Source: an uncultured Kiritimatiellota bacterium (GTDB lineage: Bacteria; Verrucomicrobiota; Kiritimatiellia; RFP12; UBA1067). Taken from it: a stretch of DNA of 60,494 nucleotides. Made by a program: the position numbers and the translations under genes. The number at the start of each line of letters is the position of its first letter. The first letter of the stretch is position 1. Under the pieces are notes generated by a model. It was given only the letters and a program-made list of their open reading frames with translations, did not search any database and was not told the origin of the DNA. Positions 57,746 through 60,494 of the stretch are shown piece after piece. The stretch covers positions 1 through 60,494 of the forward strand of contig CAKULV010000014.1 of the NCBI GenBank assembly GCA_934667425.1. Direction: 5' to 3'.

Positions 57746-59233
57746 ATGACAACGACGAGAAGCTCAGACGAAGAAATGTCGAATGTTGGCAGACGAGAGT
57801 TCATCAGGGGGGCTGCATGCATGGGGGCGGTGGCTTTCGCCGCAGGGTGCGCATCTGGCGGATCCCGCATTGCCCAGTCCAGTGCCGCCCCAATGCAGGG
57901 ATTCCGTCTCCCTCCCATGTCGAGGGTCCGCGTGGGGATCATCGGCCTTGGCAACCGCGGGGGCGGTGCAGTGCATCGCCTTGCGATGATCCCCGGCGTG
58001 GAGATCGTTGCCCTGTGCGACATTCGCAAGGAGGCGGTGGATCGTCAGGTCGCGTGGCTGAAGGATGAGAACCTGCCGTTGCCGAAGAGACTGTTTTACG
58101 GGACGGAGGAATCCTGGAAGGCCCTTTGCGACTGGGATGATGTGGACGTGGTCTATTCTGCCACGCCGTGGGCAATGCACGTCCCTGTGGCGCTCTATGC
58201 GATGCGTGCCGGACGGCATGTGCTTACCGAGGTTCCGGCGGCCTTTACCGTGGACGAGTGCTGGGAACTCGTGGAGACCTCCGAGCGTACGCGCCGCAAC
58301 TGCATGCAGCTTGAGAACTGCGTCTATGGCGAGATGGAGATGCTGATGCTCTCGCTGGCGCGGCAGGGGGTGCTAGGTGACTTGACATACGGCGAGTGCG
58401 CCTACATACACGACCTTCGCCGCAGCTGTTGGGAACGATATTTCAAGGACTGGCGACTCCACTGGAACGCGGAGCATCAGGGCAACCAGTATCCGACGCA
58501 CGGACTCGGGCCGATCGCATGGTCAATGGACATAAACCGGGGCGATCGCTTCGATTACCTCGTGTCGCTGGAGTCGCAGCAGGCCGGATTCGAGAAGTTC
58601 GCCCGTGACCATTATCCGGCGGAGGATTGGCGGCGCGGCAAGCGCATCGCCATGGGCGACATGAACGTGACGCTGGTCAAGACGGCGCGCGGACGGGCCA
58701 TCCAGATACAGCATGACGTGTCGAGTCCGCGTCCATACACGAGAATCGACCTCCTTTCCGGTACGCGGGGGACGTTCTGGGGGATGCCTTGGCGCACGTA
58801 CGACAACGACCCTGCGGTGTACAAGCTTTTCATAGACGACCCGAAATCCACGTCCCGCGTCCACACGTTCATGTCTGAAACGGAGGCGGAACGCTACCGC
58901 GAAAAATACCGCCATCCGCTCTGGCGGAAGATCGGAAAGATAGCCGAGGAGGTCGGCGGACACGGAGGAATGGACTTCATAATGGATCTTCGCTGGGCGT
59001 ATTGCCTCCAGAACGGATTGCCGCTTGACATGGACGTGTATGACCTCGCTGCGTGGTGTTCGATATGCGAACTGAGCGAGAGGAGCGTCCGCAGTCGTTC
59101 GGATTCCATTGATGTGCCGGACTTCACGCATGGCGCATGGAAGGCTGCAAAGCCGCTTGGGGATATGGACATTGATCTCACGAAACTCGACTTCAGCCGT
59201 ATCAGGAAAGATAGTGCGGCACTTAACGTGTAG
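57746..59233 (+). CDS. Tat-exported Gfo/Idh/MocA-fold protein, GH109-like (second paralogue)
   Basis: The 495-residue product has the Tat motif GRREFIRG and a lipobox-like FAAGC, then the NAD-binding motif VGIIGLGNRGGGAVHRLAMIPG, the NCMQLENCVYGEMEMLMLSLARQG segment, AYIHDLR, and WRLHWNAEHQGNQYPTHGLGPIAWSMDINRGDRFDYLVSL, closer to the GH109 consensus than the first paralogue because HxxEHxGNxYPTHGLGP is kept. It ends with GHGGMDFIMDLRWAYCLQNGLPLDMDVYDLAAW, shared almost word for word with the 19-kb paralogue. ATG 57746 has AAAGGA ten bases upstream; ATG 57776 would also keep the Tat signal. It follows the beta-solenoid gene by 27 bases and is probably co-transcribed. Confidence 0.86.
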   Translation: MTTTRSSDEEMSNVGRREFIRGAACMGAVAFAAGCASGGSRIAQSSAAPMQGFRLPPMSRVRVGIIGLGNRGGGAVHRLAMIPGVEIVALCDIRKEAVDRQVAWLKDENLPLPKRLFYGTEESWKALCDWDDVDVVYSATPWAMHVPVALYAMRAGRHVLTEVPAAFTVDECWELVETSERTRRNCMQLENCVYGEMEMLMLSLARQGVLGDLTYGECAYIHDLRRSCWERYFKDWRLHWNAEHQGNQYPTHGLGPIAWSMDINRGDRFDYLVSLESQQAGFEKFARDHYPAEDWRRGKRIAMGDMNVTLVKTARGRAIQIQHDVSSPRPYTRIDLLSGTRGTFWGMPWRTYDNDPAVYKLFIDDPKSTSRVHTFMSETEAERYREKYRHPLWRKIGKIAEEVGGHGGMDFIMDLRWAYCLQNGLPLDMDVYDLAAWCSICELSERSVRSRSDSIDVPDFTHGAWKAAKPLGDMDIDLTKLDFSRIRKDSAALNV

Positions 59234-59381
59234 CCCGCCGCCCGCGCTTCGCACGGGAATGCCAATGAGGATAACAGTAAGGCAAGTTACAGGCAAGCCG
59301 CATGGACGGCCGTCAAAGTAAACGCCATAGTCCAGGGGCATGGCGGATTGAAATAGCAAAGAGAGAGGGCACTTTCATCCT

Positions 59382-59405
59382 CCTCACTTTTTGCAAAAAG
59401 TGAGG
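59382..59405. terminator. 24-bp perfect palindrome between convergent genes, possible bidirectional terminator
   Basis: Arms CCTCACTTTTTG and CAAAAAGTGAGG form a perfect palindrome, lying just after the sirtuin stop codon and 150 bases after the GH109-like gene. The absence of a loop in the centre means the hairpin must open a few pairs; a T/A-rich arm serves both directions. A protein-binding site cannot be ruled out. The rest of 59234-59381 holds nothing recognisable. Confidence 0.45.
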
Positions 59406-59410
59406 GGAGT

Positions 59411-60178
59411 TCAGAGAGCCAAGGCGGCTTTGGCAAAGGCTCCGAGGTCACGGAACACTGCTTCGGCGTAGTCGTCGAGCGCGGTCTTCTGGGCGTTTAC
59501 GATGAAGATGCGTCCGCCGGACCGCAGGGCTTGGCGTGGAATGTCGGCGGCGGGGAAGACCGTAAGCGACGTGCCAAGGACGAGGAATACGTCCGACTGC
59601 GCCGCAAGCTCCTGTGCGGAGGCAAGTGCCGCTTCGGGCAGCATCTCGCCAAAGAAGGTGATGTCCGGCTTGTAGACGCCGCCGCATGCGCAGCGCGGCA
59701 CCTGGGCGGTGGCGTCGTTCGGGAAACGCGCTTTCAGGTCGGCAAGCATTTCCACGATTTCGGCGAAGCTCTTCCCGTTGCCGCAGCGTCGGCAGTGGTG
59801 GCGAATAGGCGAACCATGCACTTCGTAGACATGCGACGAGCCGGCCTTCTGGTGGAGCATGTCGATATTCTGCGTTGCAATGCCCTTGAGGAGGCCGATG
59901 TCCTCTAGATGCTTGAGTGCAAGATGGACAGGCCCAGGCCTGAATCGGCCCAGCCCGTAGACGAGATCTGCGCATCCGCGATAGTAGATGGTCGGGTCGC
60001 GGTCGAACCAGTCTATGTCAAAGATTCGCTCGGCATCCGGCTGGCGGTAGAGTCCATTCGGCCCCCGGAAGTCGGGGATGCCGCAGAGTGTCGAGACGCC
60101 CGCGCCGGTCAGACATCCAACGCACTTCGCATTACGGATCGCACCGATTAGGCTATCCATCGTCATTTCGCTTTTCAT
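59411..60178 (-). CDS. cobB: NAD-dependent protein deacylase, sirtuin (CobB/Sir2 family)
   Basis: Sirtuins remove acyl groups from lysines using NAD. The 255-residue product has CLTGAGVSTLCGIPDFRGPNGLYRQ, the catalytic segment IATQNIDMLHQKAGSSHVYEVHGS (catalytic His), two zinc cysteine pairs (HCRRCGNG and PRCACGG), DITFFGEMLPEAALA, VLGTSLTVFPAADIPRQA and FIVNAQKTALDDYA. It is a complete class III-like bacterial sirtuin. The start at 60178 gives MKSEMTMDSLIGAIRNAKCVG; longer in-frame starts would lie upstream of the promoter. The -10 box is only six bases before the ATG. Confidence 0.92.
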   Translation of the reverse strand: MKSEMTMDSLIGAIRNAKCVGCLTGAGVSTLCGIPDFRGPNGLYRQPDAERIFDIDWFDRDPTIYYRGCADLVYGLGRFRPGPVHLALKHLEDIGLLKGIATQNIDMLHQKAGSSHVYEVHGSPIRHHCRRCGNGKSFAEIVEMLADLKARFPNDATAQVPRCACGGVYKPDITFFGEMLPEAALASAQELAAQSDVFLVLGTSLTVFPAADIPRQALRSGGRIFIVNAQKTALDDYAEAVFRDLGAFAKAALAL

Positions 60179-60184
60179 GGGCGG

Positions 60185-60193
60185 ATTATACCA
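60185..60193 (-). promoter_or_regulatory. Extended -10 promoter of the sirtuin gene, leaderless geometry
   Basis: Minus-strand TGgTATAAT at 60193-60185; six bases to the ATG. Confidence 0.72.
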
Positions 60194-60235
60194 CAGTTGG
60201 GCAGGAACGGGCGGCAGTCGCGTTGCACGCCATTT

Positions 60236-60244
60236 TGGTATAAT
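60236..60244 (+). promoter_or_regulatory. Extended -10 box with no following gene
   Basis: TGgTATAAT at 60236-60244 points into a stretch (60251-60420) without a credible ORF. The stretch has a small hairpin near 60330-60352 but no match to tmRNA, RNase P, SRP or 6S RNA that I can see. Confidence 0.4.
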
Positions 60245-60429
60245 CCGCGTCCCAAAACGGGCAGGTTGAGCGCAAGGCTCGAGCGGGAAGGTCAGAATAT
60301 GGTGCATGTTCAGGAGTATGCGTCGACAGGGTGTGGCACGAAAGCGGCTTCGCCTTTCGGTGGCAGGGCCTTTGGCGCTCTTTTCGCGTTGGCTGGAACC
60401 TGAGTCCATTTGCTGGAAGGTGAAAGGAC

Positions 60430-60464
60430 AAGGTAAATGCCTATAGCTTGTAGGCATTTACCTT
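60430..60464. repeat. Long perfect hairpin at the window end, with a partial third copy
   Basis: AAGGTAAATGCCTA (60430-60443) and TAGGCATTTACCTT (60451-60464) are perfect 14-base arms around TAGCTTG. A partial copy, GGGCATTTACC, follows at about 60470-60480. It could be a palindromic repeat element, a terminator or the edge of something beyond the window. Confidence 0.7.
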
Positions 60465-60494
60465 GGGGTGGGCATTTACCTTTACCGATTTGGC

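Noticed and set aside
60251..60420. Known housekeeping RNA (tmRNA, RNase P, SRP, 6S)
   Set aside because: None of the conserved core sequences of these RNAs is visible.
1..60494. CRISPR arrays, insertion sequences or prophage
   Set aside because: No regularly spaced repeats, transposase or phage genes were found; repeats present are single hairpins or the two regulatory elements.

Overview
The window looks like chromosome of an anaerobic, Gram-negative member of the PVC group, most probably a gut-type Kiritimatiellota or close Verrucomicrobiota relative. This is inference from content, not a database match. The evidence is: GC-rich DNA (near 60 percent by eye); an AsmA-type envelope protein; a [FeFe]-hydrogenase maturase (HydF) and a reverse rubrerythrin, which point to fermentative anaerobic life; a bifunctional glycogen debranching enzyme; and many large secreted carbohydrate-active proteins, including two Tat-exported GH109-type proteins.

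Layout. 1-1.4 kb: the tail of a large secreted protein, probably an M64-like peptidase. 1.6-7.5 kb: a tightly coupled nusA-infB-rbfA-truB-ribF operon behind a near-consensus promoter. 7.5-11.7 kb: a secreted beta-helix protein and a ParE/GyrB-type topoisomerase subunit. 11.7-14.9 kb: the alpha ribosomal operon rpmJ-rpsM-rpsK-rpsD-rpoA-rplQ with its own promoter and terminator. 15-19 kb: tRNA-Leu(TAG) and hydF on the plus strand, facing a minus-strand unit tRNA-Leu(CAG)-tRNA-Glu(CTC)-asmA-like-rnhB. 19.1-27.3 kb: a GH109-like protein, a membrane glycosyltransferase, mutS and a GH2-like secreted enzyme. 27.3-32.8 kb: HU, an ATP-pyrophosphatase-only GMP synthase, gpsA, a SIMPL-domain protein and fusA. 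32.9-33.9 kb: an AraC remnant and a vapBC-like toxin-antitoxin pair, the only clearly accessory patch in the first half. 34.1-38 kb: reverse rubrerythrin, a PerR/Fur regulator and polA. 38-45.2 kb: a discoidin-like secreted protein, a short polyprenyl synthase, a PP-loop ATPase, the glycogen debranching enzyme, an FtsB/DivIC-like protein and a membrane metalloprotease-like protein. 45.2-48.1 kb: a DeoR regulator divergent from a PfkB sugar kinase, then ychF. 48.2-59.2 kb: a secreted-protein island with two tandem paralogues of about 1,000 residues (candidate hydrolase core plus LamG), an internally duplicated beta-solenoid protein and a second GH109-like protein. 59.4-60.2 kb: a CobB sirtuin, followed by a gene-free end with a long hairpin.

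The most distinctive signals are regulatory. Extended -10 promoters (TGnTATAAT-like) recur across the window. In at least eight genes (mutS, gpsA, polA, the PfkB kinase, the DeoR regulator, vapB, the sirtuin and the second 1,000-residue paralogue) the -10 box lies only 6-10 bases before the ATG, which predicts leaderless or nearly leaderless mRNAs, while genes inside operons keep Shine-Dalgarno sites. In the tRNA-Leu/tRNA-Glu/asmA unit the mRNA start codon follows the tRNA-Glu CCA end by six bases, so tRNA maturation itself would create a near-leaderless message. The two 1,000-residue paralogues share a roughly 37-bp element at the same distance upstream of their -10 boxes, which suggests a common activator. 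These three observations, together with the unassigned paralogue family, are the best candidates for undescribed biology here.
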